Assembly (NCBI RefSeq): GCF_027943255.1
Contig: NC_072893.1
Coordinates: 43,856,001-43,920,000 of the forward strand
Direction of reading: 5' to 3'
Length of the DNA stretch: 64,000 bases
DNA from: Anastrepha obliqua
Lineage: Eukaryota > Arthropoda > Insecta > Diptera > Tephritidae
Shown here: positions 21,361 to 32,879 of the stretch, piece by piece
Position numbering within the stretch: position 1 is the stretch's first letter
Layout: each line of letters starts with the position of its first letter
Notes under the pieces: generated by a model
Told to the model about the DNA's origin: nothing
Database searches by the model: none
Seen by the model: the letters and a program-made list of their open reading frames with translations, nothing else
Program-made: the position numbers and the translations under genes

Positions 21361-21913
21361 GAGGGAACGCAACTGTGAAAATTCAAAAAAATCGATTTTT
21401 TGTTTTTGCATAAATTGTTAGTATACCTACTCAAGAAAATGTGGTAAAAATTTTAAAGCGAAATTGCTTTATTCCCGATTCTATGTGGACTTAAGTGAGC
21501 GCCCATCAGTTCGGCCCCGTAGCGCTTACGATACGATGCTTTATTTCAAATGCGTTTTTCTCGAAACAACTTTTTGATACGGTGGCAACGATTTCTCGAA
21601 GACTAGTGTACCGATTTTAATTTTCTTTTATTCAAAGTTTTTGTTATCGTATTGGCTATAGTTGTACGTAGCCGATTTTCAAAATTTTGAATTATTATTA
21701 ATAAATATTTACAGACATAACGAGATTTGAGTGAGAGCTACTTTCGACAAAAATTGAAATTCATTTTCTCAAAACATCAAAAAATTTATAGGCTATTTTA
21801 ATACTAAGGGGACGATATATAATAAATTACCTTTTGTCCGATCCTTGAATAATCATTCCTACTTACAAAAAAAATTCCCAAAAATCGACTATTTTTCACA
21901 GTGGCCTTCCCCC
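21361..21913. mobile_element. TTAA-flanked MITE 3
   Basis: 553 bp between TTAA tetranucleotides (21357-21360 and 21914-21917). Inverted ends begin GAGGGAACGCAACTGTGAAA and GGGGGAAGGCCACTGTGAAA. The internal ATGCGTTTTTCTCGAAACAA near 21551 links it to MITEs 1 and 2. Confidence 0.75.
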
Positions 21914-21972
21914 TTAATTTGTGATATTTCACAATTTTTTTTCTAAACTACAGAAAACTAAATAAAAGTAAT
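21914..21972 (+). repeat. Direct repeat flanking MITE 3, right copy
   Basis: See the left copy at 21294. The stretch from here to 22264 is AT-rich and without features. Confidence 0.7.
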
Positions 21973-22264
21973 TTTAATTTTTTAATTTTTTTGTTTTTTT
22001 ACAAAGTTGTTTTTGTTATCAACCTTTTATCTTCTTTTCTGTATTTTTAGACTATTAATTAAATAAATAAATAAAATAAAATTAGATACCAATTCTTGAA
22101 AATTGCAATATTTTTTACATATCTGTAGAAGTATGGCTTTCGCCTTCATCATTTTCATTTTGTAATGTCTAATAATTTCATTTAAATCTTAATTTTTAAA
22201 TTTCTGATCAGATTTTTCATTGTTCAGGCTGAATTTTCTGATTGTGGGATCAAAAATCGCGTCC

Positions 22265-22530
22265 TGACCCCCTGGCATTGAAGTCATCAAGCACGATTTT
22301 TATGCCGTGGCTCATGAGAATGTTACAGAAACAGTCTTTGGTCTCATCGTGCTTCTCTTCTACCGGCGCGTGAGCGCAAATGGGCGAGATGTTGAAAAAT
22401 CACACTTTGAAGCGAATCATTGCGAGACGCTCGTCCACCGGAGCAAACGAAATCACTTGGCTACGAAGTGCCTCGCCCACTGTAAATTCAACACCGAAAT
22501 TGCGCTCCTTCACATGGCAGCTACAGTAGA
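22265..22530 (-). pseudogene. LINE AP-endonuclease fragment
   Basis: The minus frame encodes VKERNFGVEFTVGEALRSQV, ISFAPVDERLAMIRFKVWFF, NISPICAHAPVEEKHDETKD and then GIKIVLDDFNAR. The CAHAPTEEK and LGDFNA motifs define the endonuclease of RTE-like LINEs. Here the G of GDFN is replaced (DDFN). Only the central third of the domain survives. Confidence 0.8.
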
Positions 22531-22534
22531 TGTT

Positions 22535-23200
22535 CTCTAAGTCCAACGATCTTTTTCCATTGCGGATCCTCCCACTTAAGTATGATACATGGCGGGTCAA
22601 ATCTGTAAATATCTTCAAGTTTTAGAGAACGAATATTACTCATTCTCACGACATCGGAACCCAAAACTCGTAGCCTCGCTCTAGCAAAAGCAGGACACTC
22701 ACAAAGAAAGTGCTCAGTGCTATCCGCCTCCTCCAAGCATGACAGGCATACCTGGTCCTCGATGATTCCAATGGTGGTCATATGCTGACTTCATGGGTTG
22801 TGTCCTGTAATGATGCCGACCATCAACCGAACATCTTTCGTTCCAAGTTTTAGTAGAAAGTTCGACAGTTTTCTGTTCGGACTTGTCACAAAACACTTTG
22901 CAGTTCTGCAGCGTTCTAGACTGGACCATCGCTCTTTATGTAGATTGCCTACGTAATCGCTGATCCAATTCATGATTCCTATGGAACTGATTCCGATTAT
23001 TGACTCTGGCCCTTGTGGGGGAACCACTGTTCCACGGTTGGCCAATTCATCGGCAATTTCATTTCCTTGAACACCGGAGTGTCCTGGAACCCATATAAGT
23101 ACAAGCCTGTTCTGTCTTGCGACAGAATTAAGCTTCTTCTTACGTTCTTGAACAATCTTTGAGATTTGCTTCAGTCGCCATTTCCCCCATAGCTAAGGCT
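22535..23200 (-). pseudogene. RNase H LINE fragment
   Basis: Minus-strand frames give LVLIWVPGHSGVQGNEIADE (RNase H His and last Asp), LANRGTVVPPQGPESIIG, VRLMVGIITGHN, and QVCLSCLEEADSTEHFLCEC followed by PAFARARLRVLG. This is the C-terminal half of RNase H plus the Cys/His tail of a LOA/I-group LINE. Two frame changes break it. Confidence 0.85.
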
Positions 23201-23440
23201 AACAAAGCCTCAGTTCTCGAATTTGGTGGGTACCCATACCGGCCATTATTTGTTAGAGATTGGGATGGATTCAAGTCCTTTCTACAGAAGCTGTCTGGAG
23301 GATGAGGTGGAATCATCTCATCTCAACTTCTTCTCAGCTGCATTGCTTTAATCTTGGCTCTCACGGTTTTCCACCTGTGCACTGAGGGTCTCAGAGTCAG
23401 TTAGCTACTGTTATTAGCTCTTCTACTTCTTTGCTTGATT
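23175..23440 (+). pseudogene. RNase H LINE tail fragment, plus strand
   Basis: Encodes SFYRSCLEDEVESSHLNFFS, a degraded version of the C.SC.EDEVE...H tail also seen at 57650-58070. It is in opposite orientation to the neighbouring fragment. Confidence 0.5.
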
Positions 23441-25139
23441 TGTTATTAGATAATAAACAATTCAATTATTGAACTGACCAATTACCACTAGTCTTAGCCT
23501 GCGAATTGTTTTAATTTTTTAGGGCACAGATCTCTGATATATCTTCAAACCATGAACAAATGACGTTATTCAGATCTTCGACAAATTCAGATCGGCGCAT
23601 ATTTCGAGTTGGTCGTAACTGACCTCCTGATAACATAATATTAAATTTTTGGGAAAATTGATATAAATTTAAAGTATTACAAATTTTTAGTAATATTAAA
23701 ATTGAAACTTTTGCTTAAATGACTTCCGAAGTAGGACAGTAAACTGCAAATAAGCGTTTATAGTTACCATTCATTTACTTCAGTCTATTCTCCTTTTTAT
23801 GCTTTTAGTTTTCCTTCTGTTTTTCTTAAGTTCTTAAATATGCATTTCCCCGATTCCTTTCTACGTAATTAAAAAAATTACAAACTCACGAAATACACCG
23901 TAGAGATCTCGTAACGAGGACACAAACGAACTAAAGCAGATTATGTGAAAACTTCACGTGAATTGTCGAAGAAAGCAAACGGAAAAAATCGTAAAGGTGC
24001 GCGTACGAACGTGACAGTAGAAAAAATGTCGGAATTCCTACAAAAGTGTTAGCAAATTGTAAAAGTTTGGGACCATCTACAACCAACAGACTGCAAAGCG
24101 CGACAAATGGGTACAAAAAAACAGAAAAAATGCGAGCAATGAAAATCTAATCAAATAAAAAATATATAAAATGAAATTTTACCACTTAAGCAAGAATAAG
24201 GCGAGTATTAAGCGGAATCTTACCACATTAAAAAAATAATAATAAAAGTTTATCTTTTGCCTGACAAAAAACAACACGCTTCCAATGGATATGGGGGAAG
24301 AAATACGCTAAAAAATATTGCTGTGAAAAATCAAAAGAACATTTTCCTAACCTTTATCGAGCACGCATTTAATGGCAGGACACAGTACGTATCTATGTGG
24401 CATGAGATACCAAAAAATGTACTTAAGTTTATCAGCGCACGCATCCACTAAGTGCAAACGTTTGTGATTGTGTGTGGTGCGAGTGTGCGTGTGACTCTAT
24501 GAAGCGATACCCGGTAAGGAAATTCACAAGTATCGAACTGGCGTGTTTGTGGTGAATTAAGAATCCTGATTTTTGATTCTGTTCCATGTAAACAGCTACC
24601 ACAGCTGTCCTACGTGAGGTGGTCCAAGAGGTTTCAGAATGCAGTGGTTGTACGGAGGAGGGAGATTTTATTTTATTTATTGTAGTATCACCATTAAGTA
24701 ACTCAGTGGAACTATACACTAGCGTAGATAGGGGGACTTAGAGGATTTATATTATAATTATCACGGTAATGACACATTCATATTCACACTGGCGAGATAC
24801 TAAACGTAAAAATGATATTTGTAAAATTAATGTAAAAGGATGTCATTTTCAAAATGCTGTGATTATTACTTACATGAACTTTCTCAGCTCACAATATTCC
24901 TTTTAATTTCTGTGTACGAATATTTATAACAAAAGCATTTCTTTACGACTGTACTCGTAATGTATTAAAATTTCTAATATGTCGGTAAAATCGTAATCAG
25001 GAGCATGATAAGTATCGACTAAGCAAAAGCCTATAGTATCAGCTGATAAATGCATTCACTTTCATAGTCCGTTTTTCGTATTCTTTTTCCTGCAAAGCTG
25101 ACAAACTTTTTCCACAAATTAGACGATTTTTCGTACCAA
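23441..25139. other. No supported gene
   Basis: Anonymous AT-rich sequence. It may contain the 5' end of the hAT element that follows, but no terminal repeat was recognised. Confidence 0.5.
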
Positions 25140-26800
25140 TTAAATGACATTCCGAGTCTGCGGATAGTGATTACAACAATAATTCAGATTCGTATTCTGG
25201 AACACTCGCAAAAAAGGCTATTCATCCTGCTCAAGATGTTTGCAACACGAATGAACAAAGTGATATCAGCGAGATTTGTAACACCAGCAAAAATATTGAT
25301 AAATATGTGTCTGTAGAGGTTGTCAACAAGAACGACGTTGCAAATTTCGTAATAATTGCGCTCACTGACTTGCAAAGGCTAGATTTATTGACAAGAGTTT
25401 ATAAGCCTCCTGCAAATTATGTTTTTCCGTTACTGGAAAAATTCAAGAAAATTGAAATTCCAGTTATTATAACTGGTTCGGCAAATGTCCATGGCTTGCA
25501 TACTCCGAATTACATGGTGGAGCTTATTGTGTTCCATGTGTGGCATTTGCAACGACTGGTGGAAGAGGATCACAAGATTTGGGGCAGTTGGTTGGCAAAA
25601 AATTCGACAACTGGAAAAATGCAAAACGAGTGAGTGAAAAAGTCTATTTATTGATTTCTTAACATTTTAAGCGAAATCTAGGCAAATCGGGGTTGATCGG
25701 GATACCAGTGAGTGCGTTTAGAAGTACAAATTTGGCCGCGATACCAAAATGCGTCACGCAAGAAGTTGGCATCAGCATGGTCAATTTCCTGTGCGAATTG
25801 TCAGTTTGGTTCAGTCGTATGTAAACAGACACCTGGAGGCCGCGAAGACTATTGTGAAAAATGATTTACCTTGTATCACGCGTACGCTCAAGATTCTTCT
25901 CATATTGTATAATAGAAAAATTTCACAGTAATGCACGAATTTATCACTAACAAACTTTATCAGGAAAGCTCACTCTAACATCACTTCTTTGACAAACTAA
26001 TCATTTTAATACAAATTGATTCGGCACATATTCTATTCGAGAATGAATTTTGTGAAGCGTGATAGCCTTTAATGAAAGATTTTCAATAGAATTTGCTATA
26101 ATCAGCGTTTGGTTATTACTATTTATATAAGGATTTCGCACAAGCAGCGTAAGGGACCAATATTCATGTGATCGAATTATCGCTATGAAAATAAAAATAT
26201 TTATAATTCTACAGGTATACGATGACAACGCACACACATCTTACCACGGTAAAGCAGTCGATTGAAAAAATAGTTTTCTGCATGTTATGCAAAATAAAGA
26301 ACGATCCATTGTAAATTTGATCGATCAGCCCCGTATACAACAAATACAAGAAAACAGAAAAATAATCACTCCCGTTATTGAAAAAATTATTGTACTCGGG
26401 CGGCGAGAGTTGGCTCTTCGAGGACATCGGGATAGTGGAAAAATTGTTATCAAGGATGACTTTACTGGTATGAATGAAGGAAATTTTCGAGCTATGTTAA
26501 AATTGCGGGCTGTGGGAGATCCATTTTTAAGAGAACATTTACAAAGCCCGGGAAAACGTGATAAATATACGAGTCCAACTGTACAAAATGAAATCATCGA
26601 TGCTTGTTACAAAATTTTGACTGATAAGGTCATTGCGAAAATCAAGCCGGCAAGGTTTATTCAGTTCTAGTCGATGAGACTCGAGATGTTTCTACAATCG
26701 AACAAGTGACTAATTGCATTCGGTACATAGTATGTAAGTATGGCTGATGACGAAAAATATCATGTACACGAGAATTTCTCGCATCAACTACAGGTACCTG
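25140..26800 (+). pseudogene. ZMYM1-like hAT transposase, broken
   Basis: A decayed hAT-superfamily gene of the type annotated as zinc finger MYM-type 1-like. An acidic N-terminus (from about 25152) leads to DLLTRVYKPPANYVFP. After a frameshift near 25450 a TTF-type zinc-finger region follows: PWLAYSELHGGAYCVPCVAF, then LGQLVGKKFDNWKNAK. A break of about 570 bases (25640-26210) separates this from ENRKIITPVIEKIIVLGRRE and LALRGHRDSGK, NEGNFRAMLKLRAVGDPFL and SPTVQNEIIDACYKIL. In another frame VLVDETRDVSTIEQV holds the first catalytic Asp. Whether the break is an intron or an insertion is not clear. Confidence 0.85.
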
Positions 26801-26935
26801 TTTGTTAAGTGTGTAACTTTTACTTAATTAAAGATTATTTATCTTTGTTAAATATTAAAGAAAATAGAGTCCTATATTGTTGAGATTGTCTATAAAGTTT
26901 ACATTCTAGTGCTTCGTAATATTATGTGTGATTAC

Positions 26936-27190
26936 GGCGGCCGCCGTAGGCGAATGGGTCGGTGCGCGACTACCATTCGCAATTCACAGAAAGAACGTCG
27001 GGTCGAGTCTCGGTGAAAGATCAAAAATTAAGAAAAACATGTTTCTAATAGCGGTCGCCTCTCGGCAAGAAATGGCAACCCTCCGAGTGTATTTCTGCCA
27101 TGAAAAATCTCGTCATAAAAATATCTGCCGTTCAGAGTCGGCTTAAAACTGTAGGTCCCTCCATTTGTGGAACAACATCAAGACGCGCAC
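26936..27190 (+). mobile_element. tRNA-derived SINE, copy C
   Basis: Head GCCGCCGTAGGCGAATGGG (A box) and GGGTCGAGTCTCGG (B box), body and CCTCCATTTGTGGAACAAC block are present. The 3' hairpin and tail are missing after CAAGACGCGCAC. It lies inside the hAT relic. Confidence 0.85.
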
Positions 27191-27472
27191 TCAATTTTGC
27201 TATATCTGCAACTAGTATCGTTCCAGCTATAAGAGATTGCCTAAGCACTATAGAAACTGTTTATGTGTTTTTCAACACTCCCAAAAGAATTCCGATTTTA
27301 GAAAAAACAATCGATGAATCAGGTGAAAGTACTAGGACGAAACACACATTTTTTGACAAAAAAACATATAAAGAAGATTTACTCACACACTTTACGATGA
27401 CATTTCGCTTAAAAATACCATATCTTCGATTTATTCGCACTCAGGCAACTTCACTCGCAAATGAGTTCTCAG
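27191..27472 (+). pseudogene. hAT transposase, continuation
   Basis: After the SINE, a frame encodes ETVYVFFNTPKRIPILEKTI, a conserved stretch of ZMYM1-like hAT proteins downstream of the catalytic core. Later residues do not match what I expect of the family. The frame ends at the TTAA where a MITE begins. The C-terminal dimerisation domain was not found. Confidence 0.7.
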
Positions 27473-27476
27473 TTAA

Positions 27477-27995
27477 CCCTTAGGAGCATGGTGGGAAGCC
27501 AGGTTCCCACCTTCTTTTTTCTCAACTTTTCTCTACAGATTTGATATTTATGAAAATGGGACCGAGAAAATTTATTTATATGATAATCCATATATCAAAG
27601 AATGTAACTGAAACTAAGAAAATTGTTTTGCGTGAATTTATAAACAATTACAGATAAACAAATTGAAAAAATCGTCTTTTTTCAGGAAAAAATTAATTTT
27701 TCAACAAAGTACATAATGTATAAAGATGGGACATGATACTATAAGGTTTTTGGGGTTGCTGATTACGAATCTGAGGTCAGATTTGAGAAATTCAATATGG
27801 CGACCCCAAAAACCCCCTAATGTCAAATTTGGTAAGTTTCCAAAAAATTTTTCAAAAAATAGGTCCGCCATTTTGTATCCGCCATATTGAATTTCTCAAA
27901 TCTGACCTCAGATTCGTAATCAGCGACCCCTGAAACCCTTAAAATTACATGCAATCATAAAAGCGGTTGGTAAGTAAAATGTGTGCTTCAAAGGG
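27477..27995. mobile_element. piggyBac-type MITE with long palindrome
   Basis: 519 bp between TTAA sites (27473-27476, 27996-27999). Inverted ends CCCTTAGGAGCATG and CCCTTTGAAGCACA start with CCC after TTAA, as in piggyBac. Inside, 27758-27802 and 27880-27924 form a perfect 45-bp inverted repeat with a 77-bp loop. No transposase. Confidence 0.8.
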
Positions 27996-27999
27996 TTAA

Positions 28000-29206
28000 A
28001 TAGCACATGCGCATTTTAAATACATAGCTGTAAAAAAAAAATTGTTGGCACGATGCATGAACTGAGTACTACTGTGCCGTGAGAAACACAGGAAATTTCA
28101 TGCATATTTCATGGCAATGCAATTTGCATTAAATTTGACAGCCATTCCACGTAGAATGCGAACTTAGTACTAAGCTTTCGGAGAAAAATAGCGCGCAATT
28201 AAGGAAATCGTACTAGTGCTGAATTCAGAATTTGCTTGACTTGTTCAACTTTTTCCTGCAGGGTAGCATGGCATTCTCTCTAAGTGGTTTTAGGAAGAAA
28301 AAAGGAAGATGTCTGCAGTTTGATACCGGGGTGTTGTGGGGCTGACAAAATCAATTTAACGATGACAGCAAGCAAAGTGACACTTAGTGAATTCCAAGGA
28401 ATATTGACTGCATGTCAAGTATAAAAGTATTGTTGTTGTGGTTGTTGTTATCGCTTTTGTAACCATTCTTGTACACACTGGCATTGGGGAGCTGTCAAAC
28501 GGGGGCTCTTCACACTACACGCACCCTAGGCACCAATAATCGCTCATATGTAAGTATGCGCATGTGTATGTTTGTCAGTGCACTCGTACAGAAGATAGTA
28601 TGGCGCTCTTCTTTGTTTTTGTTTTTTGTGTTACTGACTTAAGTATAATCGTATGTATGTTGCGTAGTTTTTGTTGTTGGTTTTGTTTGTCATGCAACGC
28701 ATTATTACTAGCAGCTCTTGTTGTTATCTGCAGCAAAAATGCTGGCTAGCAATCAATGCATATCTTCGGAATGTGCAACTGTATTACACACATGCGTGCA
28801 TACATACATACAATGTTCATATACATATGCACACACCCATATATGTGAATATGAGTAAAATATGGAATGACATGGAAATAAATAAATTTATGTGCACTTA
28901 TAAATAACTGTAGCGATGAGTAAATATCGCCTGTAATGGAATTTGTCCTCGGTGTCAAAATACGATATGCATACAAACAGACATACTTACATACATATTC
29001 CCTCGTATGTGTCGTAACAGCAAGAAGCAATAAATTCCTAGCAATATTGAAAAATATGCTGCAATAGGAAGAAAACAAAATAAAGCAACAACTAACCGTT
29101 ACAGCAGCAAATTGGTAAAGCCTGACGTATGCGCCTTGTAATTGATAATTTCAGTCAATTAATGCAGCTATTACGAGCGCTAATTTATACTATATGTGCA
29201 TATATA
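28000..29206. other. No supported gene
   Basis: Includes TTG repeats near 28430-28450 and ACATAC/TATG microsatellites at 28798-28860 and 28985-29000. No ORF with protein features. Confidence 0.5.
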
Positions 29207-29208
29207 TA

Positions 29209-29640
29209 CAGTGACCGACAAAAGTCTACATACACCCCCCATTTCCGCTGGATTGAAAGTTCAAAAACTTTACTGAAAAATGTGTTTACACAGTTTTATT
29301 TGCAAGCTTTTTCTAATCATTATAAACTTAAAAAAATTCATACATTAACATAAAATAGCAAAGCTATGACAAAAAAACCTAAAACCAACGTTGACAAAAG
29401 TCTACATACAGTACACAAATATCTTACTCCAGTGTGAAAAACTTCTTCACTTAACTCTAAGTAATATTGCTTTCTAGTAGTTAGTTGGTCCACCATTAGC
29501 ATCAATTACAGTTTGAAGCCGTCGTGGCATCGAGGTGACTAAATTTGTTAACTCTGCAGAAGTTATATTGTTCCAAGCTTCAATTAGTCGCTCTTTGAGT
29601 ACTGAAGCGCTTGAAATCGGATTTTTTCTAATTTTTCGAT
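29209..29640 (-). pseudogene. Tc1-like transposon, 3' half
   Basis: The minus strand encodes LKERLIEAWNNITSAELTNL and VTSMPRRLQTVIDANGGPT, the C-terminus of Tc1 (DD34E) transposases, with a stop just after TNY. The outer end is a TA-flanked CAGTGACCGACAAAAG. The 18-bp sequence GACAAAAGTCTACATACA occurs at 29217-29234 and again at 29393-29410, the subterminal direct-repeat layout known in Tc1 elements. The element is cut at about 29640. Confidence 0.85.
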
Positions 29641-29699
29641 CTAAAATTCCCAGACATGTGACAATGTGACGAACAGCTGAGCCCAGACAGCTTAATCAA

Positions 29700-30290
29700 A
29701 AACATGTGTGCATCACATGACTGGTGGAACGCAGTTAAAAGTTTTGCAAAGAGGATAATGCTGCACCTGCAACGCGCGGAGTGGCAGCGCAAAACGCAGG
29801 GAAAAACAAATCAGTCCTCGATAGGAGGTGGACTGTCTACGAACTGACGACAAATAACAGACGGTCGAGCCACGTGCTCCCGACGACATAAGACGGTATA
29901 ATATTACCGCAACACCTTCTTTGCTGCAGATGTAAAAGAAACCTCGATAGCCTATAACATCTATCCGCCCATGTGAGAGGAACCTGAGAGCATGCCACAC
30001 ATACCACTGGTATGACGGCATTGAGACATTAGAAGACGACGAGCCTATAGCATGAAACTGGCTACAAATATGGTGGACCCAGACGTAGGTGAATAGTATT
30101 GGTCCATTTAATGGACACCGTTGTGGGCCTTCCCGAAGTAATGCAAGGTAGTTCCGGGAAGGGAGTCTCCCCAGAAGAGTAGGAAGGATTGTTTTAGTGG
30201 CTACACGATTCGACGCAGTTGACGACGGTCGCTGTAAGTGCGAAGGAGTTTTAAACCCTCCTCACCCACCACAAAAAAGAAAGAACCGAA
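29700..30290 (+). mobile_element. R1-clade LINE, 3' end
   Basis: Encodes HDWWNAVKSFAKRIMLHLQR and downstream segments resembling the C-terminus of R1/Waldo-type LINEs, with several stops. It is followed by a structured 3' UTR ending CTCACCCACCACAAAAAA. Clade assignment rests on resemblance by eye. Confidence 0.45.
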
Positions 30291-31042
30291 GGCGCCTTAT
30301 ATGACTCACAGATGCTTTAATTTTGCCCAACACTGTACTCACATTCAATATGCATAGCAAAGCACTGCAGTATAACAAAATTATACACTTTACAGTTACA
30401 CATATCTATCATTTGAGTATATAATTAGTATCAAGTACTGCATTGCTCACCGATTTTTTCATACACTTGCCTTCTGTCGCCTGTCCTTTATTGATTTCCA
30501 ATTTAGTTTTTCTATTCGGGGTGATTGTCTTTTGGGTTGCGATAAAAGAATTCATTTCTAACCTACTTCTGTTGATAATTGTTGTTGTTTTCAATTGTTT
30601 TTTTTGGTTTCTTTTTTTTTTTTTGTTTGTGTTTTGTTTCAGTATTTGGGTTTCGTTTCATTTTTCTTTTATTGTAATTGAATACAATCACTAACAACGA
30701 ATTCATGTATTTTTTAAACACTTCCAAGCAACTGTAATTGAGCGGTAAAATTGATAAAAATGTTTCTGGTTTATTGCCATTGATATATGTACATACATAT
30801 TTATTATGGGCCATAAAGAGAGTGAGCGTTTGTCAGCTACGTAAATAATCGAAAAATGCACTGTGAAATTTAAGGTAAAGTTTAAAATATAAATAAATGA
30901 ATAATGCATCTGATGAAGACGATCCAATTCGAAATTGATATTTGTAGTGTTTTTTTACAGTTTTAACTTTTATGCAACGAAAATTTCATACTCATCGAAG
31001 ATTTCATTACAATTTGTCACACTTTCACTTTTTTTGTTATTA
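30291..31042. other. No supported gene
   Basis: AT-rich sequence, T-rich tract near 30598-30640, no protein features. Confidence 0.5.
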
Positions 31043-31544
31043 ATAGGTCTATGGATAAGTTCGTGCGGTTTTACAACAGATGACGTAACTTGATTATTAT
31101 TCCATCGATCCACATTTCCAAACATTCATTGGAGAGCTACTGTCGTAAGGCACAAACGTCAGTATAAGTTTTTTATTTGAAGCGTAAACAACAATATTTT
31201 TACCACACTTGAAAATGTCGAATTTCGTGCCAAATAATGTGTTTTTGCGGGGAATTCTTTAATATGAAGAAAAAAGCAGCCGAAAGTCATCGTATCTTGG
31301 TGGAAGTTTATGGTGAGCATGCTCTAGCTGAGCGAACGTGCCAGAAGTGGTTTGCACGCTTTAAAAGTGGTGATTTTGGCCGCGCCGCCAAAGTTCATGG
31401 ATACCGAATTGGAGGAATTGCTCGATCAAGATCCGGCTCAAACGCAAGAAGAGGTTGCAAAAACTTTGGGAGTTGATCAATCAACCATTTCCAAACGTTT
31501 AAAAGCCATGGGAATGATCCGAACGAACTTATTCATATACCTAT
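31043..31544 (+). mobile_element. Internally deleted mariner
   Basis: 502-bp element flanked by TA. Ends ATAGGTCTATGGATAAGTTC and, inverted, ATAGGTATATGAATAAGTTC. It keeps the transposase start (MSNFVPNN at 31215) and, after frameshifts, KKKAAESHRILVEVYGEHAL, AERTCQKWFARFKSGDF and AQTQEEVAKTLGVDQSTIS, the paired helix-turn-helix DNA-binding half. The DD34D catalytic half is deleted, about 780 bp less than a full mariner, so the copy could only move in trans. Confidence 0.9.
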
Positions 31545-31559
31545 TATACGCTAAATAAT

Positions 31560-32720
31560 TGCATCAATAATTGTTTTATATAGTTGGCTATTAGGGTCAA
31601 CAACAAAGTTTCCGGGATGTATTCGGAAAACTAAAAATGCAAGTTCATTCCTCAAAAGAGATTTAACGCCTTCAGAGTATTCCCTATCGATTAACGAATC
31701 CGAAGTGGTAGAAATAGATTGCCTCCAAGGCGAGCGCAAAAGGGAGTACTTATCGTTATACCACAAGCAAGCCGTTGGCACGGATACCTGTAAAATTACT
31801 AAAAGTGACCCGATTTCAACAAATCTAGAACTGACGAGTAGGTAAGAAAGTCACGACAAAAGCCCTTAACAGAGAAAACCAACGTTTTGATACATACATC
31901 TCCCCCAGAGACAAAATAGAAGCCCTTGATATTAATAAAAAATGCTGGTGGCTAAACAATACACAAACGTAAACACTATTTCATGCTGAATACCCGACAT
32001 AACTTCCTTTTAAACCATTTTATCTCCTATTAAAAAAGCTAAGCATGCACTGTTTTTTACAGGTTTTTTTTCTCTGCAATATAATCATAAAATATTATAA
32101 AAGCTTCAAATTAAAGCAGACACATCTAAAATACCATCAGTTAATAAAATGTTACTATATATGTATATCTATAAGAAGCTCGTCATGTACTTGAGAACTC
32201 GTCTAGAGTCATTGTATAATCATATCATATACTTAAAACTATTGTTTATTTTAGTACATAACACTATTAATACCAAATAAATAATCAACTTAAAAAAAAA
32301 AAAAGTAGGTAAGAAAGCCACGAGCAGACATATTCAGAATTTCGTCAACAATAACCGGCCACTAGCCTTAGGGATGTCATGCCAGAAACATAGAGTGGCT
32401 GTGCAACGATAGATGTAAAAGCTGTAATCAAGAAGTATTTAAGGAAACAGTCTTTCATTATCTGTGTGAGTGCCCAACACAGAATGCTGAAGGAATTCTC
32501 AATGCTGAACTTGAAAGAAATTGCAGAAGATAAAATAGACGACAAAGGCAGATTCATAGTCAAATCAAGATGGTACGACTTACACAAAAGCAGTGGTTCT
32601 GCAAGTGGTGTAACAAAATGGTATCTTTGTGCTAATTGGGTCTGGGCTGTGCTACTCAGCCAACACCTCAGTCACTACCTCCTATCAACTACAACGCACA
32701 ATGCCAGCGCTTGATGGAGC
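31560..32720 (+). pseudogene. RNase H LINE fragment, interrupted
   Basis: The right part (32330-32560) encodes WLCNDRCKSCNQEVFKETVF followed by HYLCECPTQ, the Cys/His tail of an RNase H LINE. The left part (31560-31855) is an open frame (PGCIRKTKNASSFLKRDLTP, later EYLSLYHKQAVGTDTCKITK) that may be the upstream coding region, but I do not recognise it. A 447-bp retroposed sequence separates the two. Confidence 0.55.
31857..32303 (+). mobile_element. Poly(A) retroposon insertion with 20-bp TSD
   Basis: Bounded by AGTAGGTAAGAAAGTCACGA (31837-31856) and AGTAGGTAAGAAAGCCACGA (32304-32323), one mismatch. It ends in a 13-base A run preceded by an AATAAA-like signal. The left edge has a short frame (PRDKIEALDINKKCWWLNN). 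Probably the 3' UTR of a LINE or a processed transcript of unknown identity. Confidence 0.8.
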
Positions 32721-32879
32721 TCTCGAAGCATTTCTGGAACTCTATTTTCGGTATAGTCATTATTGTCTTCGATTTTTCCATTACTTCCTACGAGTACCCC
32801 ATAGTAGTTTTTTGACTCGATCAAGTAGAAAAAAACGCATGGAGCCATACCAGGTGAATTATATGATGGCTGTTGGTTG

